The notes beneath the pieces are model-generated. The model did no database searches. It saw nothing but the letters and a program-made list of their open reading frames with translations, and had not been told where the DNA came from. Shown here piece after piece: positions 50,929-58,531 of a DNA stretch of 64,000 nt (the first letter of the stretch is position 1; each line of letters begins with the position of its first letter). The position numbers and the translations under genes are program-made. Origin of the DNA: Frigoribacterium sp. PhB24 (GTDB taxonomy: Bacteria > Actinomycetota > Actinomycetes > Actinomycetales > Microbacteriaceae); contig NZ_RKIC01000012.1 in the NCBI RefSeq assembly GCF_003755185.1, positions 124,001-188,000 of the forward strand. Direction: 5' to 3'.

Positions 50929-51765
50929 GTGGATCCCGCGACGATCATCGGCATCGTCCTCGCGCTGGGTGCCCTCTTCGGCATGATCCAGCTCGAGGGC
51001 GTCAGCATCGCCGGTCTGCTGCTACCCGCGCCGATCATCCTGGTCTTCGGCGCCACGATCGGCGTCGGCATCGCCGGGACGACGATCAAGGACGCGATCC
51101 TCAGCTTCAAGAAGATCTCGCGCGCCTTCACCGGCAAGGTCGTCCCCCCGCAGTCGGTCATCGACGGCGTCGTCTCGCTCGCCGAGAAGGCCCGCAGCGA
51201 AGGCCTGCTCTCGCTCGAGCAGGAGGCCGAGAAGCTCGACGACCCCTTCATGAAAGGCGCGCTGCAGAACATCGCCGACGGCACCGACGGTGAGGAGCTG
51301 CGCATCCTGCTCGAGGACGAGATGGAGTCCCGCCTCGCCGCCGACCGCACGGCCAGCAAGTTCTTCATGAGCCTCGGCGGGTACGCCCCGACGGTCGGCA
51401 TCGTGGGCACGGTCGTCAGCCTCACCCACGTCCTCGAGAACCTCGCCGAGCCCGACGAGCTGGGTCACATGATCGCCGCGGCCTTCGTCGCGACCCTGTG
51501 GGGCCTGCTGACGGCCAACTTCCTCTGGCTGCCGCTCGGCGCGCGCCTGAAGAAGCTCGCCGACCTCGACGAGCTGCGCATGACGCTGCTGATGGAGGGG
51601 GTGCTGGCCGTCCAGGCGGGAAGCCAGCCGCGCCTCCTCGGCGAACGCCTCAAGGCCATGGTGCCGACGCACGCGCTCGAGGGCGGCGACGGGAAGGGCG
51701 GCAAGGGCGGCAAGGCGAAGGTCGGTGCCGGGAAGGGCGGCGACGACCAGGGGCTGGCCGCATGA
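50929..51765 (+). CDS. motA: Flagellar motor stator protein MotA
   Basis: A 278-residue membrane protein with four membrane segments (TIIGIVLALGALFGMIQL, SIAGLLLPAPIILVFGATIGVGIAG, SLGGYAPTVGIVGTVVSLTHVLE, and MIAAAFVATLWGLLTANFLWLPLG). The PTVGIVGTV and LTANFLW texts are the MotA signature. With MotB it forms the proton channel that turns the rotor. The GTG lies 2 bases after flbD. Confidence 0.95.
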   Translation: MDPATIIGIVLALGALFGMIQLEGVSIAGLLLPAPIILVFGATIGVGIAGTTIKDAILSFKKISRAFTGKVVPPQSVIDGVVSLAEKARSEGLLSLEQEAEKLDDPFMKGALQNIADGTDGEELRILLEDEMESRLAADRTASKFFMSLGGYAPTVGIVGTVVSLTHVLENLAEPDELGHMIAAAFVATLWGLLTANFLWLPLGARLKKLADLDELRMTLLMEGVLAVQAGSQPRLLGERLKAMVPTHALEGGDGKGGKGGKAKVGAGKGGDDQGLAA

Positions 51766-52808
51766 GCGGGGCACGTGGCGGACGCAAGAAGAAGGGGCAC
51801 GCCGAGGACGAGCACCCCGACGAGCGCTGGATGGCCTCGTACATGGACATGATCACCGTGCTGATGTGCATGTTCATCGTGCTGTTCGCCATGTCGAACG
51901 TCGACCAGGACAAGTACATCGCCTTGCGCAACTCGCTCGCGACCGGCTTCGGTCAGACCGACGTCGGCAAGGTCGACACGGCCTCCGGCACCGTCGTCAA
52001 CGCCTCCGACGTCACAGCCGAGGGCAAGGGCTACTCGTCGGGCGACGAGACCGACATGAGCAAAGCCGCCGCCTCGGGCGAGGCCCAGACCGCCGAGCAG
52101 GCCGCTGCCGCCATGGTCGCGGCTCAGGGCGAGCTCGACGACCTCAGCGCGATCAAGGCGGCCATCGCCGCGAACCTCGAGGGTTCGGGGCTCAGCGCCG
52201 ACGTCCAGTTCTCGGTCGACGCGCGCGGCCTCACCGTCCGCCTGATCGGGTCCGAGACCTTCTTCGGCACGAACAGCGCCGACCTCAGCGGCACCGCCGT
52301 CGCCGTGATGAACGCGATCGGGCCGGTCCTGAAGACCGCGGGTCACGACGTCTCGGTCGAGGGGCACGCCGACCAACGCAGCTCGACCGCCCCCTACGCC
52401 ACCAACTGGGAGCTCTCGTCGGCGCGCGCCACCCAGGTGTTGCGCGACCTGGTCGAGCGGGGCGGTGTGGGCGCCGACCACATCCAGTCGGTCGGATTCG
52501 GCTCCTCGCGTCCGCTCAGCGCGGGCTCGACCGACGCCGACCTCGCCTCGAACCGGCGCGTCGACATCGTCGTCCTGTCGAACCAGTCCGACGCCGTGAG
52601 CGCGCTGCTGCCACAGCTCGAGCAGGCGGCGGCGGCCGCGGGAGGCGCGGTGACCGACGGTCGCAACCCCACCGTCCAGCCGGCGGCCGACACCTCGACC
52701 ACGGCCGAGTCGGGCGGCACGTCGAAGGCGGGCAGCGCGACCGAGACCACGACCGAGAAGAAGAGCGAGAAGAAGAGCGAGAAGAAGGAGGAGTCCTCGG
52801 GTCACTGA
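51762..52808 (+). CDS. motB: Flagellar motor stator protein MotB
   Basis: A 348-residue protein with one membrane segment (SYMDMITVLMCMFIVLFAMSNVD, about 28-50) containing the proton-carrying aspartate in MDMIT, and a C-terminal OmpA-like peptidoglycan-binding domain (VEGHADQRSSTAPYATNWELSSARATQVLRDL, about 205-236, then FGSSRPLS and NRRVDIVV). The tail has KKSEKKSEKKEE repeats. ATG overlaps the motA stop. Confidence 0.94.
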   Translation: MSGARGGRKKKGHAEDEHPDERWMASYMDMITVLMCMFIVLFAMSNVDQDKYIALRNSLATGFGQTDVGKVDTASGTVVNASDVTAEGKGYSSGDETDMSKAAASGEAQTAEQAAAAMVAAQGELDDLSAIKAAIAANLEGSGLSADVQFSVDARGLTVRLIGSETFFGTNSADLSGTAVAVMNAIGPVLKTAGHDVSVEGHADQRSSTAPYATNWELSSARATQVLRDLVERGGVGADHIQSVGFGSSRPLSAGSTDADLASNRRVDIVVLSNQSDAVSALLPQLEQAAAAAGGAVTDGRNPTVQPAADTSTTAESGGTSKAGSATETTTEKKSEKKSEKKEESSGH

Positions 52809-52880
52809 CCTCCGACGGGCGACCCCGGTCGGGAAGCACGGCGACGGCAACCCAGTCCGGGGGGTACGGACGATCCTGGG

Positions 52881-52908
52881 CTAACGCTCAGGTGGGGCGG
52901 GCCGATAG
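52881..52908 (+). promoter_or_regulatory. Sigma-28 (FliA) promoter of the fliM-to-flhF operon
   Basis: CTAACG (52881-52886), 14 bases, GCCGATAG (52901-52908). The fliM GTG at 52917 is 8 bases further, so the mRNA is probably leaderless. Confidence 0.85.
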
Positions 52909-52916
52909 CTCCGTCC

Positions 52917-53864
52917 GTGACACTCCTCGACGCCCCGACGGGCAGCACCGCACCGACCACGACGGTCGGCTCGTCGGCGCGCCCGCAGAAGGCCGTCGAG
53001 GTCTACGATTTCCGGCGTCCGACGACCCTCGCCCGTGAGCACTCGCGCGTCCTCGAGCTGGCCTTCGACACCTTCGCGCGCCAGTGGGGGACGCAGCTCA
53101 CCGCCAAGGTCCGGGTGCTCTCGCAGGTCACCTGCGACCAGGTGCAGATGCTGACCTACGACGAGTACGCCTCGTCCCTGCCGCCGACCACCGCCATGGT
53201 GCTCTGCACGCTCGAGGGCGTCTCGGCGAAGGCCGTCATCCAGTTCCCGTCGTCGGCCGCGCTCACCTGGGTCAGCCACATGCTCGGCGCGGTCAAGCCC
53301 ACCACGCTGCCCGAGCGCACCTTCACGCCCATCGAGCAGGCCCTCGTGCGCCGCCTGATGGACGACGCCCTCGACGACCTGCGCTACTCGTTCGGCACGA
53401 TGCTCGCCGACCCGATCAGCGTCGGCGGGTTCCAGTACAACTCGCAGTTCGCCCAGGCCGCGCAGAAGTCCGACCTGATGATCGTGGCCTCGTTCGAGAT
53501 CCGCGTGGGGGAGCTCGTGGCGCCGGGCACCGTCGCGATCCCGGCCGACGTCCTGCTGTCGCAGCTCGGCGAGTCCAACCCGACGATCGACGCCGCCGAC
53601 GCGCGTGATCTGCTCGGCGCCCAGCTGGCCTCCGTGCCCGTCGGCGTCTCGCTGACCTTCGCCCCCGCCGCGGTGCTGCCGAGCGTCGTGCTCGGGCTGG
53701 CCGTCGGCGATCTGCTGCCGCTGCCGCACCCGCAGCACCGCCCGCTCGAGATCAGCGTCGACGGCCAGCCCGTCGGTCGCGCCGCCGTCGGGGCCGCGGG
53801 CTCGCGTCTGGCCGGCATCGTCGTCTCCACCTCCCTGACCGGCACCGAAGAAGGAACCTCATGA
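52917..53864 (+). CDS. fliM: Flagellar motor switch protein FliM
   Basis: A 315-residue switch protein. KAVEVYDFRRPTTLAREHSRVLELAFDTFARQWGTQLTAKVRVLSQV begins the FliM domain; the C-terminal SpoA-like part has LPLPHPQHRPLEISVDGQPVGRAAVGAAGSRLAGIVV. The N-terminal CheY-binding motif LSQxEIDALL is not seen, suggesting altered CheY contact. It starts with GTG and is the first gene of a long operon. Confidence 0.92.
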   Translation: MTLLDAPTGSTAPTTTVGSSARPQKAVEVYDFRRPTTLAREHSRVLELAFDTFARQWGTQLTAKVRVLSQVTCDQVQMLTYDEYASSLPPTTAMVLCTLEGVSAKAVIQFPSSAALTWVSHMLGAVKPTTLPERTFTPIEQALVRRLMDDALDDLRYSFGTMLADPISVGGFQYNSQFAQAAQKSDLMIVASFEIRVGELVAPGTVAIPADVLLSQLGESNPTIDAADARDLLGAQLASVPVGVSLTFAPAAVLPSVVLGLAVGDLLPLPHPQHRPLEISVDGQPVGRAAVGAAGSRLAGIVVSTSLTGTEEGTS

Positions 53865-54586
53865 CCGGCACGACCATCACCCTGCACACCGCGGCGGCCG
53901 AGGCGCTGGTCGCCCAGCTGCCGACGCCCACGCCGCTGCGTGCCGTGGCCGTCGACCCGGCCTCCGCCCACGGGCTCCGCGCCGCGGGCTCGTCCGTCGT
54001 CGTCACGTCGTTCGTCGGGTCCGTCTCGGCCGACACCGCGGTCCTGCTGGCCGACATGGACCAGCTCGCCGCCGCCGCGGGCACGGACAACCCGATGGTC
54101 TCGGTCTCCGACGTCCTGCGTCCCGCGCTCGAGGCCGCGAGCGGCGTGCTCGGCACGGGCGTGCTCGGCGAGAGCCGTCGCGAGTCGGCCGACGCCCTGC
54201 TGGCCGACCCCGAGACGGTCGTCTTCGAGCTGACGGCCGCGGGCCAGCCCGCCGGCTGGTTCGCCCTGCGCCTCCGCGAGGGCGGCACGATCGGCGGCTC
54301 GTCGCCGGTCGCCCCGACCACGGGAGCGGTGTCGACGGGCAACCTCGGTCGCATCAACAACGTCGAGATGGCCCTGACGGTCGAGATCGGCCGCACGCGC
54401 ATGTCGGTCCGCGACGTCCTCGGCCTCGAGCCCGGTGCCGTCATCGAGCTCGACCGCTCGGCCGGTGCCCCCGCCGACGTACTGCTCAACGGTCGCCTGA
54501 TCGCGCACGGCGAGGTCGTCGTCGTCGACCAGGACTACGCCGTCCGCATCACCAAGATCCTCGACGTCGCCGACGGCATCGCCTGA
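53861..54586 (+). CDS. fliN: Flagellar motor switch protein FliN
   Basis: A 241-residue protein. The C-terminal SpoA domain (about 160-238) reads LGRINNVEMALTVEIGRTRMSVRDVLGLEPGAVIELDRSAGAPADVLLNGRLIAHGEVVVVDQDYAVRITKI, the FliN signature. The N-terminal 150 residues resemble the CheC-like half of FliY in spirit (VLRPALEAASGVLG) but lack a clear phosphatase motif. It forms the lower C-ring. ATG overlaps fliM. Confidence 0.92.
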   Translation: MTGTTITLHTAAAEALVAQLPTPTPLRAVAVDPASAHGLRAAGSSVVVTSFVGSVSADTAVLLADMDQLAAAAGTDNPMVSVSDVLRPALEAASGVLGTGVLGESRRESADALLADPETVVFELTAAGQPAGWFALRLREGGTIGGSSPVAPTTGAVSTGNLGRINNVEMALTVEIGRTRMSVRDVLGLEPGAVIELDRSAGAPADVLLNGRLIAHGEVVVVDQDYAVRITKILDVADGIA

Positions 54587-54588
54587 TC

Positions 54589-55185
54589 GTGGACACCGTC
54601 GTCGTCGGCCTGCGGGTCGTCCTCTCGTTGGGCGTCGTCCTCGCCCTGCTCTGGGTGCTGCAGAAGCGCCTGGTGAAGGGCGGTCGCGCGGGCACCCGCG
54701 CCACGTCGCAGGTCTCGGTCGTCGCCCGTCAGGGCGTCGGCGCGAAGGCGAGCGTCGTCGTGGTCGACGTCGAGGGCGAGCGTCTCGTGCTCGGCGTCAC
54801 CGAGTCGTCGGTGACCGTGCTGGCCGCCGCCGACCGTCCGGTCGACGCCGGCGCCCTCACGCTGGTCCCCGACCCCACGGGTGCCGAGGCCGAGCCGGCG
54901 GCGCAGGAGGCGCGGGTCACCCCGATCGCGCCCGTCGCGTTCGCGTCCGTCCTGTCCGCCGAGAGCGCCTCGGCCCGCGACGAGCTGCCCGCCCGCCCGG
55001 TCGACGCGACCCCCGTCGAGATGCTGCGTCCCCGCGGTGCCGCCCGTCGGGCCGCCGTCTCGCGTCCGCGTGACCTCGACGCGCGTCGTCGTGGCCGCGC
55101 CGTGAGGTCGCTCGAGGGCTCGATCCTGGCCCCCGACACCTGGCGCCAGGCCGCCGCGGCCCTGCGCAGCGGACGAGCCGGATGA
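54589..55185 (+). CDS. fliO: Flagellar biosynthesis protein FliO
   Basis: A 198-residue protein with one N-terminal membrane segment (VVGLRVVLSLGVVLALLWVLQKRL) and the FliO core QVSVVARQGVGAKASVVVVDVEGERLVLGVTESSVTVL. The tail is Arg/Ala-rich. It helps FliP assemble into the export gate. GTG start, 2 bases after fliN; the stop overlaps fliP. Confidence 0.88.
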   Translation: MDTVVVGLRVVLSLGVVLALLWVLQKRLVKGGRAGTRATSQVSVVARQGVGAKASVVVVDVEGERLVLGVTESSVTVLAAADRPVDAGALTLVPDPTGAEAEPAAQEARVTPIAPVAFASVLSAESASARDELPARPVDATPVEMLRPRGAARRAAVSRPRDLDARRRGRAVRSLEGSILAPDTWRQAAAALRSGRAG

Positions 55186-56228
55186 CCGGCCGCCGGTCGT
55201 CCGCGTCCCCGACCCGCCCCTCCTTCTCGTCCGCCCTGCGCAGGCTCGTCCGTCCCACGCTGCGCGACGGCCTGCACGGCGCCCCCCTCGGCCGCTCGGT
55301 GGTCGGCGTCGCCCCCGTGCGGTTCGCCGACACGCGCTTCGCCCGGGCCGTCGTCGTCACCCTGCTCGCGCTCGTCGTGGCGTCGGCGCTCGTCATGCTG
55401 ATCGGTCAGCAGGCGAACGCCGCCCCGGTGGCGCCGACGGCGCCCACCGCTCCCACGGCCCCGGCCACGGACGGCGACGGCACCGAGGGCACCACCGGCA
55501 CGACGCCCACCGACTTCACCGACACCGGCCAGACGACGTCGGACGGTACCGGCTCGGGTGGGTTGAACATCGACATCAACGGCCCCGACGGAGCGCCCAG
55601 CCAGGCCGTCGTCACGCTGATCGGCATCACGCTGCTGAGCGTCGCGCCCGCACTGCTGCTGATGATGACGTCGTTCACGAAGATCTTCGTGGTGCTCGCG
55701 ATGACGCGCAACGCGCTCGCGCTGCCCTCGATCCCGCCGAACCAGGTGCTCGCAGGGCTGGCCCTGTTCCTGAGCCTGTTCATCATGGCTCCGATCCTGA
55801 CCCACATCAACACGGACGCCGTGCAGCCCTACCTCGACGGCCGTCTCGACCTGCAGGGCGCGATCGACGCGGGCATCGCTCCGCTGCGCGAGTTCATGCT
55901 CGCCCACACCCGTGAAGAGGACCTCGCGTTGATGACCCGGTCGGCGAACCAGCCGAACCCTGCCAGCCAGGCCGACGTGCCCATGCTGACGCTCATCCCG
56001 TCGTTCATGATCAGCGAGCTGCGCGCCGCGTTCATCATCGGCTTCGTCATCTTCATCCCCTTCCTCGTCATCGACCTCGTCGTCAGCGCCGCCCTCATGT
56101 CGATGGGCATGATGATGCTGCCGCCGGTGATGATCTCGCTGCCCTTCAAGATCTTGTTGTTCGTGCTCGTCGACGGCTGGGGCCTCATCATCAAGAGCCT
56201 CATCGAGAGTTACCAGGTGGGTGCCTGA
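55182..56228 (+). CDS. fliP: Flagellar export-gate protein FliP
   Basis: A 348-residue membrane protein. The FliP core begins at about residue 140 (VVTLIGITLLSVAPALLLMMTSFTKIFVVLAMTRNALALPSIPPNQVLAGLALFLSLFIMAPI) and ends LSFMI-like with VDGWGLIIKSLIESY. It carries about 100 extra N-terminal residues: a hydrophobic segment with signal-like LVVASALVMLIGQQANAAP and a Thr/Pro/Gly-rich stretch. ATG overlaps fliO. It forms the export pore with FliQ and FliR. Confidence 0.93.
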   Translation: MTGRRSSASPTRPSFSSALRRLVRPTLRDGLHGAPLGRSVVGVAPVRFADTRFARAVVVTLLALVVASALVMLIGQQANAAPVAPTAPTAPTAPATDGDGTEGTTGTTPTDFTDTGQTTSDGTGSGGLNIDINGPDGAPSQAVVTLIGITLLSVAPALLLMMTSFTKIFVVLAMTRNALALPSIPPNQVLAGLALFLSLFIMAPILTHINTDAVQPYLDGRLDLQGAIDAGIAPLREFMLAHTREEDLALMTRSANQPNPASQADVPMLTLIPSFMISELRAAFIIGFVIFIPFLVIDLVVSAALMSMGMMMLPPVMISLPFKILLFVLVDGWGLIIKSLIESYQVGA

Positions 56229-56503
56229 TGGATTCCAACGCCGTCCTCGACCTCTCGATGCAGGCCCTGATCATCACGGGCAAGCTCGCCGCGCCCGTGC
56301 TGATCACCTCGCTCGTCGTCGGCTTCGCGATCTCGCTGCTGCAGTCGATCACCCAGATCCAGGAGGTCACCCTCTCGTTCGTGCCGAAGGCCGTCGCCGT
56401 CGGCATCGCCCTCGTCGTCACCGGCCACTGGATGATCAGCGAGATGGTGTCGTTCACGACCATGGTGTTCGACCGCATCCCCCAGCTGCTCAGCGGCGGG
56501 TAG
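56228..56503 (+). CDS. fliQ: Flagellar export-gate protein FliQ
   Basis: A 91-residue protein with two membrane hairpin segments; AVLDLSMQALIITGKLAAPVLITSLVVGFAISLLQSITQIQEVTLSFVPKAVAVGIAL is the FliQ signature. Its ATG shares a base with the fliP stop. Confidence 0.95.
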   Translation: MDSNAVLDLSMQALIITGKLAAPVLITSLVVGFAISLLQSITQIQEVTLSFVPKAVAVGIALVVTGHWMISEMVSFTTMVFDRIPQLLSGG

Positions 56504-56511
56504 GGGCGACC

Positions 56512-57264
56512 GTGTCGTTCGACCTGAGCTGGCTCGAGGCCACCCTGCTCGCCGCCGTCCGCATGACCGCGTTCCTCGTGATCGCGCCTCCGTTCTCGTA
56601 CCGGGCCTTCCCGGCACGGGTCAAGGCCATGCTCGGCATCGGGCTGGCGCTCGCCGTCGCGCCGCGGGTCGCGCCCGGCTACGTGTCGCTCGAGACGGGC
56701 CCGTTCGTCATGGCGCTGGTGCTCGAGATCGTCGTCGGCGCCGTGCTCGGGTTCCTCGTCTTCGTCGCCTTCGCCGCCGTGCAGGCGGCCGGCAGCCTCA
56801 TCGACCTCTTCGGCGGCTTCACGCTCGCGCAGGCCTTCGACCCGCAGTCGATGGTCAACGGCGCGCAGTTCACCCGGCTGTTCCAGATGACCGCGCTCGC
56901 GCTGATGTTCGCCACGGGCGGCTACCAGCTGATCATCGGCGGGCTCACGCGTTCCTTCGACGCCGTGCCGCTCGGCCTCGGCATGGACCTCACCCGCCCG
57001 GTCGAGTTGCTGACCACGGGCGTCAGCCAGCTCTTCCTCTCGACGATCCAGATCGCCGGGCCGCTCTGCGTCGTCCTGTTCCTCGCCGACGTCGGCCTGG
57101 GCCTACTCTCGCGGGTCGCGCCGGCGCTCAACGCCTACGCGATGGGCTTCCCGCTCAAGATCCTCATGACGGTCATGCTGGCCGGCGGCGTGTTCCTCGC
57201 GCTGCCGGGGGTCGTGGCCTCGCTGACCGGCGACGCCGCCGACATGCTGCTGGGGGTGGGCTGA
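56512..57264 (+). CDS. fliR: Flagellar export-gate protein FliR
   Basis: A 250-residue membrane protein with about six segments, starting VSFDLSWLEATLLAAVRMTAFLVIAPPFSYRAFPARVKAMLGIGLAL (PxFxxxxxPxxVKxxLxxxLA). It completes the FliPQR pore and contacts FlhB. The GTG is 8 bases after fliQ. Confidence 0.93.
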   Translation: MSFDLSWLEATLLAAVRMTAFLVIAPPFSYRAFPARVKAMLGIGLALAVAPRVAPGYVSLETGPFVMALVLEIVVGAVLGFLVFVAFAAVQAAGSLIDLFGGFTLAQAFDPQSMVNGAQFTRLFQMTALALMFATGGYQLIIGGLTRSFDAVPLGLGMDLTRPVELLTTGVSQLFLSTIQIAGPLCVVLFLADVGLGLLSRVAPALNAYAMGFPLKILMTVMLAGGVFLALPGVVASLTGDAADMLLGVG

Positions 57265-57265
57265 C

Positions 57266-58531
57266 ATGGCGGACGACTCCGGCGAGCGCTCCGAGGCCGC
57301 GACCGACAAGCGGATGAAAGAGGTCCACTCGAAGGGCCAGCTGTCGCGGTCGCAGGACCTCAGCGCCTGGGTGGGCGTCGGCGCCGCCGCCGTGATGATC
57401 CCGTCGACCATCGAGCGCGCCTCCTCCGCGGGCGTCGACCAGATGTTCTCGATCCGTCAGGCCATCACGCACCCCGACTCGGCGACCGTCGTGACCGAGC
57501 TCATGCAGGGCGCGGGAACGATGGGGGCGACGATCGGGCCGATGCTCGCCGTCGTCGGCGCCGCCGTGCTCGCGACCGCCATCGTGCAGGGCGGCGTCCA
57601 CATCAAGCGCATGACCGGCAACTACGAGCAGTTCAACCTGCTCAACGGCCTGAAGAACACCTTCGGCACACAGGCGCTGTGGAACGGCGTGAAGGCCCTG
57701 ATCAAGACGACGGTCGTCGGCCTCGTGCTCTGGTTCGCGATCCAGGGCCTGATGCCCGTGCTCACGAGCGGCGGCGGGCTCAGTGTCTCGGCCGTGCTCG
57801 AGGAGGCCAAGGCCGGCACCGGCATCCTCATCAAGGCGGCCATCGCCGCGGGGCTGCTGCTCGCCTTCGCCGACGTCTTCGTCGTCATGCGTCGCAACCG
57901 CAAGAAGACGCGCATGACCAAGAAAGAGGTCAAGGACGAGAGCAAGTCGAGCGACGGCGACCCGCTGGTCAAGTCGCAGCGTCGTTCCCGTCAGCTCGCG
58001 ATGAGCCGCAACCGCATGATCGGGGCCATCGCCGACGCCGACGTCGTCATGGTCAACCCGACCGACTACGCGGTCGCGGTGAGGTACGAGCCCGGCAAGT
58101 CGGCACCGCGCGTCGTCGCGAAGGGCGCCGGCACGGTCGCCGCCCGCATCCGTGAGCAGGCCACGGCCGACGGCGTCCCGCTCGTCGTCGACGTGCCCCT
58201 GACCCGCGCCCTGCACGCCGCCTGCGGCCTCGGCGACGAGATCCCCGTCGACCTCTACACGCCGGTCGCCCGCGTGCTCACCTTCGTCATGGCGCTGAAG
58301 GCCCGCGGCACCCTGAAGGGCACGCACACGCCGCCCCGCGTCACCACGGCCGACGAGGTGGCGGGCGTCCTCGCCCCCGAGTCGCTCGAGGCCGACGCCG
58401 TCCCCCGCCGCCTCCGCATCGCCCGCGAGGTCGCGACCGCCGCGACGGCCGCGGGCTCCCCGTCCTCGCGCACCGCGCCTCCTGCGCCCTCCCGCTCCGT
58501 CCGTCCCGCCACCTCTGGAGGCACCCGATGA
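57266..58531 (+). CDS. flhB: Flagellar export-switch protein FlhB
   Basis: A 421-residue membrane protein: DDSGERSEAATDKRMKEVHSKGQLSRSQDL at the N-terminus, about four membrane segments, then the cytoplasmic domain with MVNPTDYAVAVRYEPGKSAPRVVAKGAG (about 262-290) and IREQATADGVPLVVDVPLTRALHAACGLGDEIP. The self-cleaving site is NPTD rather than the classical NPTH. A C-terminal extension of about 50 residues is disordered. It switches export from hook to filament substrates. Confidence 0.94.
   Translation: MADDSGERSEAATDKRMKEVHSKGQLSRSQDLSAWVGVGAAAVMIPSTIERASSAGVDQMFSIRQAITHPDSATVVTELMQGAGTMGATIGPMLAVVGAAVLATAIVQGGVHIKRMTGNYEQFNLLNGLKNTFGTQALWNGVKALIKTTVVGLVLWFAIQGLMPVLTSGGGLSVSAVLEEAKAGTGILIKAAIAAGLLLAFADVFVVMRRNRKKTRMTKKEVKDESKSSDGDPLVKSQRRSRQLAMSRNRMIGAIADADVVMVNPTDYAVAVRYEPGKSAPRVVAKGAGTVAARIREQATADGVPLVVDVPLTRALHAACGLGDEIPVDLYTPVARVLTFVMALKARGTLKGTHTPPRVTTADEVAGVLAPESLEADAVPRRLRIAREVATAATAAGSPSSRTAPPAPSRSVRPATSGGTR

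Noticed and set aside
52700-52800. The KKSEKK repeats at the MotB end as a separate element
   Set aside because: They are in frame and fit a low-complexity tail of MotB; no DNA-level repeat beyond this is seen.
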